Below are positions 38,649 through 51,600 of a stretch of 64,000 bases of DNA, one piece after another. Numbering within the stretch: the first letter of the stretch is position 1; every line of letters begins with the position of its first letter. A program made the position numbers and the translations under genes. The stretch is from Hemileia vastatrix (lineage: Eukaryota > Basidiomycota > Pucciniomycetes > Pucciniales > Zaghouaniaceae), in contig JASXTE010000005.1 in the NCBI GenBank assembly GCA_030280995.1, positions 30,781,001 through 30,845,000 of the forward strand, written 5' to 3'. The notes beneath the pieces are model-generated. The model saw nothing but the letters and a program-made list of their open reading frames with translations, was not told the DNA's origin and made no database searches.

Positions 38649-39715
38649 ATTTAAACTATGTGGTAGTGTGAGTAATAAGTGATGAGGCTACAGGGGATTA
38701 TCCAAGGCCTTTTTATAGACAAGGGGTCCTCTGAAGCGCCACAAATGAGTATTTACAAAATAGTAATAAAGTAAAACAAGAATATAAAAGAATATAACTA
38801 AAACATAGATATTGAGAAAAACATGAAACAACTACTTAAAACCATGAGTAAGAGACTAATTTTCCCACCACAGTTTTCCAAACCAGAAAATTAAAATAAT
38901 GAGTAACTAAGTAAGTCCAAAACATAATAACTGTGAGTAAAATAATCCAAAACAGGTATTACAATATTTTTCTAAGGGCTTTAATTGAAACACATAGAAT
39001 ATTTTTATGCAAAAATTTTGGTAATTAATTTAATTAAATTGTAAAGGAAAATTTATCATTTGTTTTAACTATTTTAGTAACTTAATAATTAATCTAGTTG
39101 AAAAAATTAATTAATTTGATCATATTGTTAATTTAAAATAAGGATTTTAATATTATTATGTTAAATAAGTAGTTTAATTTATTTAATAATTTCCTGACAC
39201 AATTAAGGGTCAAAAAAGCGCCCAATATTATTGTTTAACAAGATATGTAAGGCCTTATTTAATATATAAATTTAATTAATTAATTTAATTACATTATAAG
39301 TTAATTTTACACTTATAATTATAATATATGTTTATAATTAATTAATTAATTATTTATATTTATTAGGGGGTATCAATGTTGACCGATCTGCAATTAAATT
39401 AATTGCGGAAAATAATCTGCATACCCCAATTATCTTTCGCAATTATTTTTGCTAATAATTGGGTTATTAGACACTTTACGTTTCAATGTTCACCTCTTAT
39501 CTGACATTTTTATCCTCAATATTTGATAACCAAATCTTGGACAACTTTCTGGATATCCCAGCCTTCTACCTTGCTGCGCACTTCCATTCTCATCCCATCC
39601 TGTTCATTCTATCTGCTCAGAATTTCTCCCCATTTCATCTATTTGATTCTGCTCCTTTTCATCTCGCTATCTCATCTGCTTGTTTCTGCTCCTTTTCATC
39701 TTCATTTATAATAAC

Positions 39716-41116
39716 ATGCCTCGTCATCCTAGATCTTCTCAAAGGCAGCCTTCACCCAGTTGTTCTTCAATTCCCACTACTTCCTCTTTCCCCCGCTCAT
39801 CTGAGAAATCAAAGACCGTTCAATTAAAAAAAGATGAACATCTCATTCTTATCAACTGGCTGAAAACCAAATCTAACTATGATTCTTGTTTTGGTACTGA
39901 GTATGCCACTAAAGTAGGACGGCCCCCCGCATCAAAAGTTAATGGCTATCTTCTAATGGCAAATGAATTACGAAATAAGACCAAGGGAAGGATTGATCTC
40001 TTGCCTAAACAGATGTCTGAACAATTCAAGCATTACCAAGCAAAATACAAGAAGGCAAAGGCTCTTTCATCTTCCACTGGTTTTGGGGTTACCGACAACA
40101 ATATAACTAAGGGCATAAAATCCATAGACAATAAATTTGAAACTTTATGTCCTTACTTTAAAGAGATGGATGCAATTTTTGGAGAGCGAGCCAATGTTAA
40201 TCCTGTAAACATGTTGGATGGAGAAGATCCTATCTCTGAACATGATGTCAAAGCAAATCTTTCCCCATCCTCTTCCTCCACTCAAGCCTCCCCTCTTCTA
40301 AATTCTATGAATCTAGATAGCTTTGCTATTGATCCTATTGGTGATTTAACCCAACCCAATCTAACTCAGGTCTGTTTTTTTTCTTTTATCTTATCAATAC
40401 TTTTTTTTATTTACTTAGATTTTCTTATTTCTTAAAAGGCTGATGAACAAGCCCAGGACCCAAAATCAACTGAGTCTGAAGCTAGTGACAATGATGAGGA
40501 GGAAAATATGACCTTGAACAAGAAGCGTAGGGCTTCAAGTAGTCTAAATTTCCACTCACAAAGAAGACGAAAAAGTGATACTTCATCACAAACCCTTTTT
40601 TCTTCAATGTAACAGTTTTTAGAGAAACGTGATGCTGGTAAGTGATATCATACCTATTAATACTTTACTCTGCTTTTCTTCTACTTATTGTTAACATTGC
40701 TTATCACTCTAGAGCAAGTGGAAGCTGCTAAAGAGACTCTAAAGTTTGAAAAGCAAAAATATGAGCTCTCTTTAAGGAGGGATGATAGGCTACAAGATTT
40801 GGAATAGAGGAAGTACAAGCTCTCTTTACGGAAGGATGATCGGGCCCAAGATTTGGAGGAGAGGAAGTATGAGCTCTCTTTAAGGAAGGATGATCGGGCC
40901 CAAGATTTGGAGGAGAAGAAGTTTGAGTTAACTCTAAGTATTGAAAAATCAAAAAAAGAGGAGAAAACACTCGAACATCAAAACCTATTAGAGCAGATGA
41001 AATATAAGTTTGATCATGAAGAAAATTCCAAAAAGAAAGATTTCTTGATAGAATGTGTTAAAGCTAATAAATCTGTTGAGGAAATTGAACGTTTAAAGAA
41101 ATTGTTGGATGACTAG
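39716..41116 (+). pseudogene. Myb/SANT-like coiled-coil accessory gene, copy D (near-intact)
   Basis: Exon 1 starts MPRHPRSSQRQPSPSCSSIP and runs through KTVQLKKDEHLILINWLKTK, TKVGRPPASKVNGYLLMANE, GRIDLLPKQMSEQFKHYQAK and STGFGVTD (Myb/SANT-like, about residues 30-130) to DLTQPNLTQ, with an intron at about 40370-40439. Exon 2 is acidic then basic (ADEQAQDPKSTESEASDNDE, NKKRRASSSLNFHSQRRRK), a nuclear-signal-like run. It then has a stop (SSM-TAA-QFLEK) where copy B has Glu. After another intron (about 40637-40712) come three 18-residue coiled-coil repeats, one broken by TAG (DLE-stop-RKYK), then EENSKKKDFLIECVKA...LKKLLDD. Two nonsense changes make this copy doubtful, but the first exon is fully open. 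Confidence 0.8.
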
Positions 41117-41950
41117 TTTGTTTTATTTCTCTCACACTTCAACTGTTCATATTTATTTGTACATAAAATTTCCAATAATTTCCTTTATTTCATTATTCTC
41201 CCACTTTTTTTAAATAAAATTTTCATGTCTCCTTTGAAAATTTGACAATCCCCCACCCCTGGATTTTTTTGAAGTAAGGGGTGGGTATCACAAAAATTCT
41301 TTCATGTCATGAATCTTGAAAGTCTTATATGAAAATTTGGCTTTACTACCTCCTGCATTTTACTGGTATCCCAAAAATTCTTACATGTCAAGAATTTCAC
41401 AAGTCTTATAAGAAATTTTGGCAAAACCCCCCATGAATTTTATTGAAGTAAGGGACGGGTATCACCAAAATATTTACAAGTCAAAAAAATTCTATATCTG
41501 TTTTAAAAAATTGGCAATACTCTCTCCTGAATTTTATTGAAGCAAGGGGTGGGTATCATCAAAAAATTTCTAAGTCATCAATTTCACATGTCAGATTTGA
41601 AAATTTGGCAATACACTCCCCTGCATTTTATTGAAGTAAGGGGTGGAAGTCATCTAAATTTGATATAAATACATAAATTATTAAATAAATATCTAATATA
41701 TATCAATTTCCCTAGTTTATAGTAATGACAATTCCTCAAGCCAAAATGCAGACCAAGTCTAGAAACAAAAGTTTGGGACTTTCTACAGGTATAGGCAAGA
41801 GGAACCTCACAAATCAAACATATAAATGTTATCATGATTACCTGTTATACAACCAAAGGTCGATGGCTCATCACATTACTTGAGAAAATTGATATATAAA
41901 AAATATTTATTAAAAGTTTATGAAAAAATATAAAATTTTCGATGACAACT

Positions 41951-43436
41951 CTAATCCCCATACTTTTTGGATCTAGATGAAGTTTTTTTAAATCGAATAA
42001 CATTACCTTCTTTCTTTACCTTATTGATTCTTTGTATCAACTTATTACTGATTTGAAATGAGCAACCAAAATGTGTGAAATCATGACAGGATTCCAAACC
42101 AGGAGGAGCTTTGGTCGTTTGATGATTATCCTGAGAAGAATTCCAAATAGTTTCGATGATACCATTTCCCAAACCAAAATCAATGATGCACCGGTGGTCT
42201 GGAAAATATAAACCATGTCCTTTGATTTTAGCTGGAGATGGTATTGGGTGGCCAGTTATTGGATTGATATATGAGAATATTCCAAAAGTAAAAAAATTGG
42301 CATCATTCCTATTGATATGAATCCTATTGTGAGATCCAGAATGAGTGATAATAACATTAGAAAATAAAAGATATTCGTGGCTGATATCTTCCCATTCGGA
42401 GTCACACCAATTCAGTATTCCAACTTTGGTTTCAAGTTCATGATTTTTTTTAAATGCCTTATTACAGAGCTTTTTGAGTCGAAGAGCAAGAAAAGAATTA
42501 AAGGAAGGTAGAGTGTCCCATAAGCAAAAATCTTCATCTTTTTTTGCTTTAGTGATATTCTTGACCAAGGAATATATGCCTATATAAATGAAATAAGTGA
42601 AATGATATTAAGAATGGAAAAAAATTATTAGACATACCAAGAGAATATCCTTTAACAAAACCTGGTCTCCAACCAAATCCAATCATGTTACCACCCAACA
42701 AATTTGTATTCCTTATAGGTAATCAAACCAAAGCCATTTGATAAAGAGTAATGATAAGATCCGATAGTTGATTAAAAGTTTCATCTTTTACACCATCAAA
42801 TGAATGAACTTCCAAAATGAATTGAGCCTTATAAGTATTACTGATAACTGCAACAACTCAATCATCACCAATTTCGGTTAGATATTTGATATCTTCTGGT
42901 AATTTTTTTGGATATATAAATTTTTTATCTACTTTAGTTTTATGAAATAAAATGGTTGGGATATGACAAAAATAACTTTCGCAGAGAATTTTTTTTTTCA
43001 GATATCTTTTCTTCTGATGAGACAGATTATTCTTAATTTTTGTTGATGATTTAGATGATGAATAATGTTTTTTCAGATATTTTTCCTTCTAAAATGTTGT
43101 ATATTTTTTTTTAGATATATTTTCTTCTGATGAGACTGATTATCTTAAAATTTTTTTGATGATTTAGATGAAGAATTTTTTTTTTCAGATATCTTTTCTT
43201 CTTATGAGACTGATTATCATTATTTTTTTTGATGATTTAGAAGATGATTGTATGGAAGTTGATTTCGAAGAAGATGATAGAGATGATAAAGAAGATAAAT
43301 TTATTTTTGATGATTAAGAAGATGATTGTATGGATGTTGATTTTGAAGAAGATGATAGTGATGATAAAGATGAAGATGATAAAGAAGATAAAGATGAAGA
43401 TGAGAGAGAAGTAAGGGGTGAATCTGAAGAAGACAT
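41951..43436 (-). pseudogene. Tet/JBP-like 2OG-Fe(II) oxygenase, copy D
   Basis: The second exon (42568 to 41951 and a little upstream) is open for about 205 codons: DEDFCLWDTLPSFNSFLALR, LNWCDSEWEDISHEYLLFSN, HSGSHNRIHINRND, TFGIFSYINPITG, GHGLYFPDHRCIIDFGLGNG, DNHQTTKAPPG, FTHFGCSFQISNK, ending SRSKKYGD. The intron just upstream uses GTATGT...ATATAG. The first exon region to 43436 has the Ser/Asp-rich start, tandem basic repeats, GGNMIGFGWRPGFVKGYSLG, but stops (GDD-TGA-VVAV and MALV-stop-LPIRN) and frame changes. HxD reads HIN; the distal His is present. In working members of the superfamily HxD...H binds Fe(II); this copy is probably inactive or repurposed. Confidence 0.78.
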
Positions 43437-43792
43437 TTTTTTGATCTGAAAAAAAATTAAATGTCAATAAAATTTCAACTTAATTTTTTTTTTTAAATTC
43501 TCACCTTATTTTTCAAATAAAAAAACTGTTTTTTATTTAAAAAATAAAATAGAAAAAAAAAACAAAAAAAAACAAAAAACAAAAAATGAGTAAAAAATTT
43601 TCCAAAAAAAAAATTTATCAAAAAAATAACCTGAGGTTTTATTTTTAAAAATAAAATAAAAGCAAAATCCTTTATAAAAAAAAATTTATCCAAAAAAAAA
43701 AATTTCAGTGAAAATTAAATTTAAAAAAAATTAAAAGTGAAGCTGAAGATTGGTTATTAAAAACCTTCTCACAAGATCCTGAAAAAAAAAAA

Positions 43793-43797
43793 AAATC
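43793..43797 (+). repeat. Target-site duplication AAATC of the gypsy element (left)
   Basis: AAATC directly precedes the 5' LTR and is repeated at 52557-52561 directly after the 3' LTR. The 5-bp duplication is typical of Ty3/gypsy integrase. Confidence 0.9.
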
Positions 43798-44621
43798 TGT
43801 CAGCCAGGCTACTAGACTTACCCAGTGAAATAATTAATTATTTACTGGATGAAGCCGCACCCTATCATTTTTAATTATCATTTAATTATCATTTAGTTAC
43901 ATTAAAATTAGTTATAATAAATTAACTAATTACAAAATGTTAAAATTAAATTAATTAATTAAATAAATAATTAAAATTAAAATTATAATTTTGTCCCTTA
44001 TATTTTTCTCTAACACCGTGCTCATTTGACAGGTTGGGAAAAAATAAAATTTTATATTAAAAAATAAATACAAAGATAAAATAAGATTTAAATATTCAAA
44101 TAATATTAAATATATACAAAAAAATCAAATTTCTTATTTAGGATTGACTTTTACAGTAAATATTAAAAATATTGATGTATTTCTGACATACTCTGTAAAT
44201 ACATCTTTTTGACGCCTTCTTTTTAGAATAACTTTATTATTTGAAATACTCTTTCTGGAATTTTCTTTTTCTCTCTCTTTTCCTACTGTTTTTAGAATTT
44301 GTTTTCCGTGCTTTGTCTCTCCTTTGCCTATAAAAGGCCTCTCTTTTTGTTGTCTTTTGATCATTCTATCTTACCAAACCATTTTATTACAACAATAACC
44401 AATAAAAACTTATTCTTATATTCTATATCATTAGTATTTACAATAGCGTAATTCTAATTTATAAATTATATTAATATTTTAATCCTACCTCTTTTTATTG
44501 AGTAAAAACATTCATCTTTGAATTAAGAAATACATACAAAATTGTTGATAATCCATTTAAGCCTTTTAAATCCTCGTAGAACTGCGTACCAAATCTTCTA
44601 GACTAAAAGTATACCTTGACA
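43798..44621 (+). repeat. 5' LTR of gypsy element
   Basis: 824 bp, TG...CA ends. The TATA box TATAAAAGG at 44329-44337 puts transcription start about 30 bp further on, so R/U5 would span about 44365-44621. The minus-strand ORF inside (76 codons) appears identically in the 3' LTR because the LTRs are copies; it has no sign of being a gene. Confidence 0.96.
44329..44337 (+). promoter_or_regulatory. LTR TATA box
   Basis: TATAAAAGG sits in the middle of the LTR and is repeated in the 3' LTR at the same offset. It is conserved in form in the diverged LTR of the truncated element (CTATAAAAAGGCC, minus strand, near 38.72 kb). Confidence 0.75.
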
Positions 44622-44756
44622 ATTGGGAACCTTTCCGAAATATTGACGGCGCAATGTTACTTGAGGCGTAATCGAGAGGACCATCGGCGTAGAAGCACCT
44701 GTAAAGGACGAGTGGAGGCAAGAAAACGACGAACGTCATACGTCACGTGATAAAAG

Positions 44757-44830
44757 TTTTTGCTGCGAACGGGAATCGAACCGCGCTCCAAAACTTAAGT
44801 TCATATACTGACTAAAGATCGTATATATCG
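44757..44830 (-). other. tRNA-like remnant in the gypsy leader
   Basis: The minus strand reads GGTTCGATTCCC (a consensus RNA polymerase III B box / T-loop) followed by GTTCGCAGCA and, soon after, TTTT. Upstream is an A-box-like TTTAGTCAGTA. No 7-bp acceptor stem partner or good T-stem could be found, so this is not a functional tRNA gene as read. It may be a tRNA-derived relic carried in the leader. Confidence 0.35.
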
Positions 44831-45081
44831 TGGTAATTATTGTGATTACTATTTGTGGGTTACTCTTCACTCTTCATTTGCTACGTATTTCCTTTTACTC
44901 AGCACTCTGTAAGTGGCATTAATTTGCTCATTTTGCAGGGGGAGGTGTCTGGTAATTGGAATTTAATTTTATTATTATATTTTTTTTTATTTTTCCTGGT
45001 TGACCATAATAGAGCAATAACTGTTCTTAGTCCCAGAGGTAATAAAATAATTATATATTAATATTAATTATTATCATTTTT

Positions 45082-45575
45082 CAGTTGACAATTGTCCTGA
45101 TTAATTTGAATTTTAATTGTTCCAGTTGACAAACTGTCCTGACAATAAAATATTTTATTAAATAAAATAATTATTATAATTTTTCAGTTGACATTTGTCC
45201 TGATTAATTAATTGTTCCAGTTGACAAATTGTCCTGACAATTATATTTTTTTTTTTAATAAATAATTAACATTTCATTACTTCAGTTGACTTTGAGTCCT
45301 GGTAATCCAATAAATCTTTTTAAGTAATAAAATTCATATTTAAATTACTTCAGTTGACATTAAGTCCTGGTAGTTAATTAATCAGTTAAAATAATTTTTA
45401 TTAATAAAGATTCATATTTGATTATTTCAGTTGACAATAAATCCTGGTAATAAATTAGTTGATTTAAATCCTGAAAATAAAAATTAATAGAAATTCTAAT
45501 TTATTTCTACAGTTGATTGCATTATCCTGGTTTTAAATTTTTTTATTAATTTTATTTAAGTTGATTTTTATCCTA
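45082..45575 (+). repeat. Array of about ten CAGTTGAC...GTCCTG units in the gypsy leader
   Basis: Units of 16-20 nt, such as CAGTTGACAATTGTCCTG, CAGTTGACATTTGTCCTG, CAGTTGACTTTGAGTCCTG and CAGTTGATTGCATTATCCTG, recur every 35-75 bp. Each is preceded by a T-rich tract ending in CAG, and several are followed by GTAAT or GTAGT. The GAC...GTC arms can pair; later units have GAT...ATC, a paired change. The final T-rich tract plus CAG (45661-45672) precedes the Gag-Pol ATG at 45685. Confidence 0.8.
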
Positions 45576-45684
45576 ATAAGATTTTTTTTTGATTTTTTTT
45601 TATTTTATTTCTGTTAAATAAAAATTAAAAATAAAAGACTAATTAATTTTGTCTCTTTTTCCTTCATTTCAGTAGAATCTTAAA

Positions 45685-48600
45685 ATGACTGATCAAAGTG
45701 GTTTTACTGCACGTGAAGAAGAACTAGACTTAATTGATTATGATGAGCCTACTTCTGTAAGTTCTCCTTTAACAAGAAGAATTTCTCAAACTAATAAATC
45801 CTTGCCCCAAACAGGATGTGGAAATGGAAGAAGTAGAAATCCTAGTGGACAATACTCAGGATCAGAAACCCAGGACAAACCCACCAGAAGAGCTTCCAAG
45901 AGGCTTCAAAATAAAAAAGATGCCGTTGTCCCAGCAGATAAAGAATCTGTCAACCCACATAAAGGAGTTAAAGACAGACAGCTTGAAACTAAAGGTAAGG
46001 GTAGATGCCTTGGAAGAATGGGAGAAAAGAAAAAATACTTCTCTCCAAGAGAAAAGGAAACCTCTTCCTCCCAGGGATCAACAACAATTGGCTCCCCAAT
46101 CCCAAGAGATGGTAGAAGTGTCCAAGTGGCAGTGGGACTGGCTCAACACTCAGTGGGACTACTTGGCTCAAAACCAGCATCAGTTACCTCAGGTAGGTCC
46201 ATCAAGGCCCACCCAGACCAATCCCACTCCTCCCCACCCTTATCAAGGAGGCAAAAGAAGAAGGAAGTCCAATATGCTGATACCCAGCAAACCCTGGTAC
46301 ATCCCTCTATTGGTTCTCAAGTGCCTTTTCTTGTGGCTGACTCTGTTCCTTCAGGTAAATCTGGAAGGGAGGATGAAACTTTGAGACCTATAGAGGCTGG
46401 GAATAGTAGACAGTTATCTCATCCATTACTTTTAATTGCTACCTCAATGATTAATCCTGATATGGCTGTGATTGATGAAACTCTTGACCCTGAGTTCTAT
46501 GAGAGTCTGGAAAGTTACTCAGTTTCCTTATTGAGAAACACTCCGGATGTAGCAAGAATTAATGATGAGCACTTGAGAGATATTATTGCCAAGCAAAATC
46601 ATATAATGAACAATATGCAATTGACTCAGAGATATAATAGTTTGTTAACTGATCAGGGTTATCAAGCATTAAAAAGTGAAGCACAGAGAGTCTCTGATGA
46701 ATTGTCCCATTACAAAGCAACCCATGAAAAGAAAATTGCTTTATGGCAAAATATAAAAAATGATTTGTCTAAACTAAAAGATACTGTATCTGCCTGTTGC
46801 CAGGAGGTAGAGATAGATAAGATAAATCTGAAAAGATTGAGTGACCAGTTGTCATCTTTTCAACATAAAAATCAAGTATCTTTTGCAACTGTCAATGAAA
46901 GTTTATCTAGTCTTCCAAGAATGAAAACACAACTAACAACCATTGAAGAAACATTGAACTCATTGTTAAATGACCAAAAATATTCTGACAATTCTGTAAA
47001 GGAACATATAGTGCAGGATTCTCAACCAGTACCTGTGGCTAGTTCATCTAAAATAAAAATTGATCCAGAAATACCTGTTGATAACACTGAGTTTCCATCA
47101 AAAACTGATGATGCACCAGGATCTGCGACAGAAGGATTAAACAATGAGATTTCAGCACAATTAGAGAAATTACAGCTGCTTCTTACTCAGAAACAAGCTA
47201 GTACTAAGGAGACTCCTTCAAATCAAAAGAATTGGCCAAAACTTGACCAGTACCCAACATTTGATGGTGATTCTTCCTCTGATTGGCAACAATTTATTTG
47301 CAGAATTGATAATTTAAAAAATTCTTACAAACTCCCAGATGAGGAAATTGTGTCCAAATTAATTTCTTTGTTCACTAATGTTGCCCTGATGTGGTATGAA
47401 TCTGTTCTCCTGGATGGGAATGACTATTCATGGGAGGATTGGAAGAAATTAATTAAAGCACAATTTGGTGGCTCCAAGTTCAGAATGGCTCAACAAAGGC
47501 AGTATGAGGAAACCAGATATAGCTCTTCTACTGATAAACCTATTGAGTTTTTAATGAAACTTGTAAAAATCTTAAGGGCAATGGACCCAAATATGGAGTT
47601 TGATTTATGGAAGGACAGGATCCTCTATAAATTACCAATGTCTCTGAGAGACTTGATTGTGGCTAGGACTGAGTTCTACAAAGAACCCTCTTCTTTCATT
47701 AATACTTGCAATGAGATACTTCTAAACAATAAGTATGATGCAAGAAGATTCATTCCTAGGACCCCTTTGGAGAAACCCTCCACTTACCAACAAAAACCTC
47801 TGGAAAAGGTTGGTAAACCTTCTGCCCCTGTTGCACCAAAGAAGTATGCAACAAACACTTGCTTCAAGTGCAACAAGCCTTGGCAGAAAGGCCATGTTTG
47901 TGACAAGAAGATAAATCTTGTGGAACAAACAGAGGAGCATGCTGATGACACAGTGGCACTGGATGATACATCAAGTGATTGTGCCAGCAATATTTCATAT
48001 GAATCTCAACAAGAAATCTTGATGCTGGAAGAAGATATTCATTATTTAAATACTATTGACGTTGATAATAATGATTTATCTACAGTTGAGGATGCTGAGA
48101 TCATAAAGAACATTGAGGATAACTCAATTGTTATTGCCCCTCTTAAGGCACCAGTCTTGATTAATGGAACCAGCATTGAAGTTGTTCTGGATTCTGGAGC
48201 TGGAGGAAGTGTAGTATCTGAAAGAGCACTTGCCTCAGTAGATCAAGACTATAAATCTAAACTGTTGCCTATCATTTCTGAAAATTGGAGAGGGTATGGC
48301 TCTGTTTTGTCCCCCATTGGTAAATACAAAGCCACAGTGTTTTTTAAATATAACCATGGTTTTGTAAGAGCTATTTGTGATTTTGTTGTCATGAAAAATG
48401 ATAACTTGAGCAATTGGTTTATTGTAGGGAATGATATTTTAACCAAGTATGGCATAAAATTGGATCCTTCAAACCAATGTTTCACAATGGGGTTGAATGG
48501 GAAGAGAAAATTTAAAATTTCCTCCCCTAAAAAATTATTAAAACCAGAATTGAACACATGTAATTCTGTGGTTCAATATAAAGGAAGATCTACAAAGGAA

Positions 48601-51600
48601 ATGCATGCCCTTATGTCTGAAATTGACAATGCCTCTTTTGGAGAACAACTTTCTGGTGAGGATAAAGATTCCATCATTAACTTGATAAAATCTTTTCCTA
48701 TGGCCTTTGCTCATGGGTCACATGAACTGGGATTAGTTAAAGAGGAAATGAAACTTTCATTGTCTTTCCCATTAACTGATATACCACCTAGTTTAAAGAA
48801 GAAGCCTTATCCTGCTTCTCCCACAAAGAGAAAAGATATTGAAGATAATATCTCTACCCTTTTAAAAATGAATATTATTGAAAAGGTAGTTGAAACACCT
48901 AAATATTGTGTTATCTCACCTGTCCTAATTTCTTATGAGAAAGATAAAGCCAGGTTATGTGGTGATTATAGAGCACTAAATACTTATACTGTTGATGATA
49001 TCTATCCTTTACCTAGAATCAGCTCTATACATGCTACTTTACAGGGTGCTAAATATATCAGCTGTTTGGATGGTAATAAGGGATATCACCAGGTACCTGT
49101 TGAGAAAAACTCTCAGAACTTTCTGATGATTGCCACTCATATGGGTATTTATAAGTATATTAGGATGCCATTTGGCCCTAAAAATGCCCCTTCTGTTTTC
49201 CAAAAAGTAATGGATAACACATTCCATCAAGAGATAATTGAAGGTTGGCTGATGGTTTATATTGATGATATCATTATATTCTCAAAAACATTTGAGGACC
49301 ATCTTAAACACCTGTGTAAAGTATTCCAGAAAATGGACGAAATAAATATGACACTTGCTTTGAAGAAATGTAAATTTGGTTTCCATTCTTTAAAATTTCT
49401 TGGCCATGTTGTTTCAGGCTTACAGATATGTGTTGACCAGAACAAAGTGGCAGCCATACAACAGGTGAAAGCTCCTACAACAGTAAGAGAGCTCCAAAGT
49501 TTTTTGGGAATGTGTGGATACTATAGACAGTATATTAAAAATTACCAAGTCATAGCTTTACCCCTTACCCAATTAACTAGAAAGGATGTTGCTTTTGTCT
49601 GGAATAGTGAAAGACAAAGAGCCTTTGACACTATGAAACACTGTTTGATGTCAGCACCAATTCTTGCTTTACCTGACTTTGATCAACCATTTGTTTTGTA
49701 CACTGATGCCAGTTTCATTGGTCTGGGTGCTGCCCTCCATCAAAAACAAGTGATAAATGATAAAGTTTCAGAAGTAGTAATTTGTTATATTTCAAGAACC
49801 TTGAGAAATAGTGAATTGAAATATGGTTCTACTCAATTAGAGTGTTTAGCTGTAGTATGGGCTCTAGAAAAGCTTCATTATTACCTAGATGACCAGAAAT
49901 TTGAACTTGTCACTGACTGCAGTGCAGTTAAATCCCTTTTAAACTTGAAAACACCTAATAGACATATGTTTAGATGGCAGCTGGCTGTTCAAGAGTACAG
50001 AGGGAGAATGACAATTGTTCACAGAGCTGGTATTGGTCACTCAAATGTGGATATGTTATCAAGGTTACCCTTACCAAATGATGACTCAAATCCTGCATAT
50101 GATCCTGAGGATGAAATTATTCATATACATGGGATATATGTGGTCGATATGGAGGAAGAGCTATTACAGCTTATTCTGGAATCATATGATAAGGACACTG
50201 ACTTGAAAAAGTTATGCACCATATTAAATGATCCAAAGAATGCTTCAATACAAGCATTAATTAAAACCCTTCCACCAAAGTACCAAAAAGGTTTGGAAAA
50301 AGGAAAATTTTCAATTGATGAAGGATATCTATATTATAGAAGAAAGTTGAGTAATGTTATTGTTATTCCTCCTTCTATGAAAGAAATCATCTTGAAAATT
50401 TGTCATGATGACATATTAGCTGGACATTTTGATCTTGACAAAACAATGATCAGAATTAAGAACACTGCTTGGTGGGCTAATATGTCTGAAGACACAAAAT
50501 TATATGTTGAATCCTGTGATTCATGCCAAAAATCAAAAAGATTAACTGGTAAAAGAGCAGGATTAATGCAACATATTGAACCTCCTGATGCCCCATGGCA
50601 AATAATAAACATGGATTTTGTAACAGGATTACCTATTGCTGGTAAAGACAGTTATAACTCTTGTTGGGTTATTGTGGACAGATTCACAAAAATGTGTAAA
50701 TTTATCCCTACCCACAAGGATGTTTCCACTAAAGAATTAGCTTTCTTATGGTGGTCTCATATGTTTAATACTGCTGGTTTTCCTAAAGCCATAATCTCTG
50801 ACAGAGACCCTAAATTTACTTCTGAATTTTGGATGTCTCTGTTGGATGTTTGTGGTTGTGATCTGAAACTTTCTACTGCCCATCACCCTCAGACTGATGG
50901 TTTAGCTGAAAGAATGATTCAGACTTTAGAGGACATGATAAGAAGATATTGTGCCTTTGGCCTTGAGTATAAAGATAATGACAGATTCACTCATGATTGG
51001 GTTACCTTACTTCCTGGGTTAGAATTTGCTTATAATAGCACTGTTCATTCTGTTACTCAAAGAAAGCCTTTTGAGCTCTGGCTTGGATATGTTCCTAATA
51101 CTCCTGCCCAAATTCTCAATAACAAAATACCTAAATTGGATATACATCCTGGTGTAAAATCTTTTCTTCAAATGCAACAACTATGCAGAAATCATGCTCA
51201 AAAATGTATTGAAAAATCATTTGAATATGAGAAGAAAAGATGGGACAAATCCCATAAAGAATACACTTTTAAAAAGGGTGATGAAGTGTTGATTTCTACA
51301 GTCCACTTCAACTTACAAGGTAATAACAAATTAAAAGATTCATTTGTTGGTCCTTTTGTTGTCAGAAGAATGATTGGAGATAATGCAGTTGAAGTTATTC
51401 TGTATTCCCCATATGACAGAAAACATCCTGTTTCTCCAATATCTCTTTTGAAACCTTACACATCCAATAGTGATTTATTTCCAAAAAGGAGGGGTAGACC
51501 AAAAAAAACCCCAAATGAAATCACTGAGACAGCAGAAATTGAAAAAATTTTAAATGACAGAATAGTCACTGCTGAGAAAGGTACAGAATACTTATTGAGA

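Larger units (their letters stand above)
36963..39199 (-). repeat. Leader and 5' LTR of the truncated gypsy element
   Basis: The minus strand starts TGTCAGGAAATT at 39199, comparable with TGTCAGCC of the complete element. CTATAAAAAGGCC near 38720-38732 corresponds to the TATA box of the intact LTR (CTATAAAAGGCC). The LTR is interrupted by a MITE (37997-38194) and a Harbinger derivative (38198-38648). Its inner edge is not fixed (about 37.5 kb). Between about 36963 and 37480 lies a leader with CTAGTTGACAATAATAGAG on the minus strand, like GTTGACCATAATAGAGCAAT in the leader of the complete element. Confidence 0.55.

Noticed and set aside
44134..44364. 76-codon minus ORF, repeated identically at 52069-52299
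   Set aside because: The identity comes from the two LTRs being copies. It lies over the LTR promoter in antisense and resembles no protein.
44757..44830. Functional tRNA gene
   Set aside because: The B box is good but no acceptor stem and only a partial T-stem could be found, so it is listed only as a tRNA-like remnant.
45818..46384. 188-codon ORF in another frame within gag
   Set aside because: It overlaps the intact 2004-codon frame. A similar alternative frame in the truncated copy (36335-36841) made me consider a second protein, but the region is disordered and repetitive, so similarity follows from the overlapping frame.
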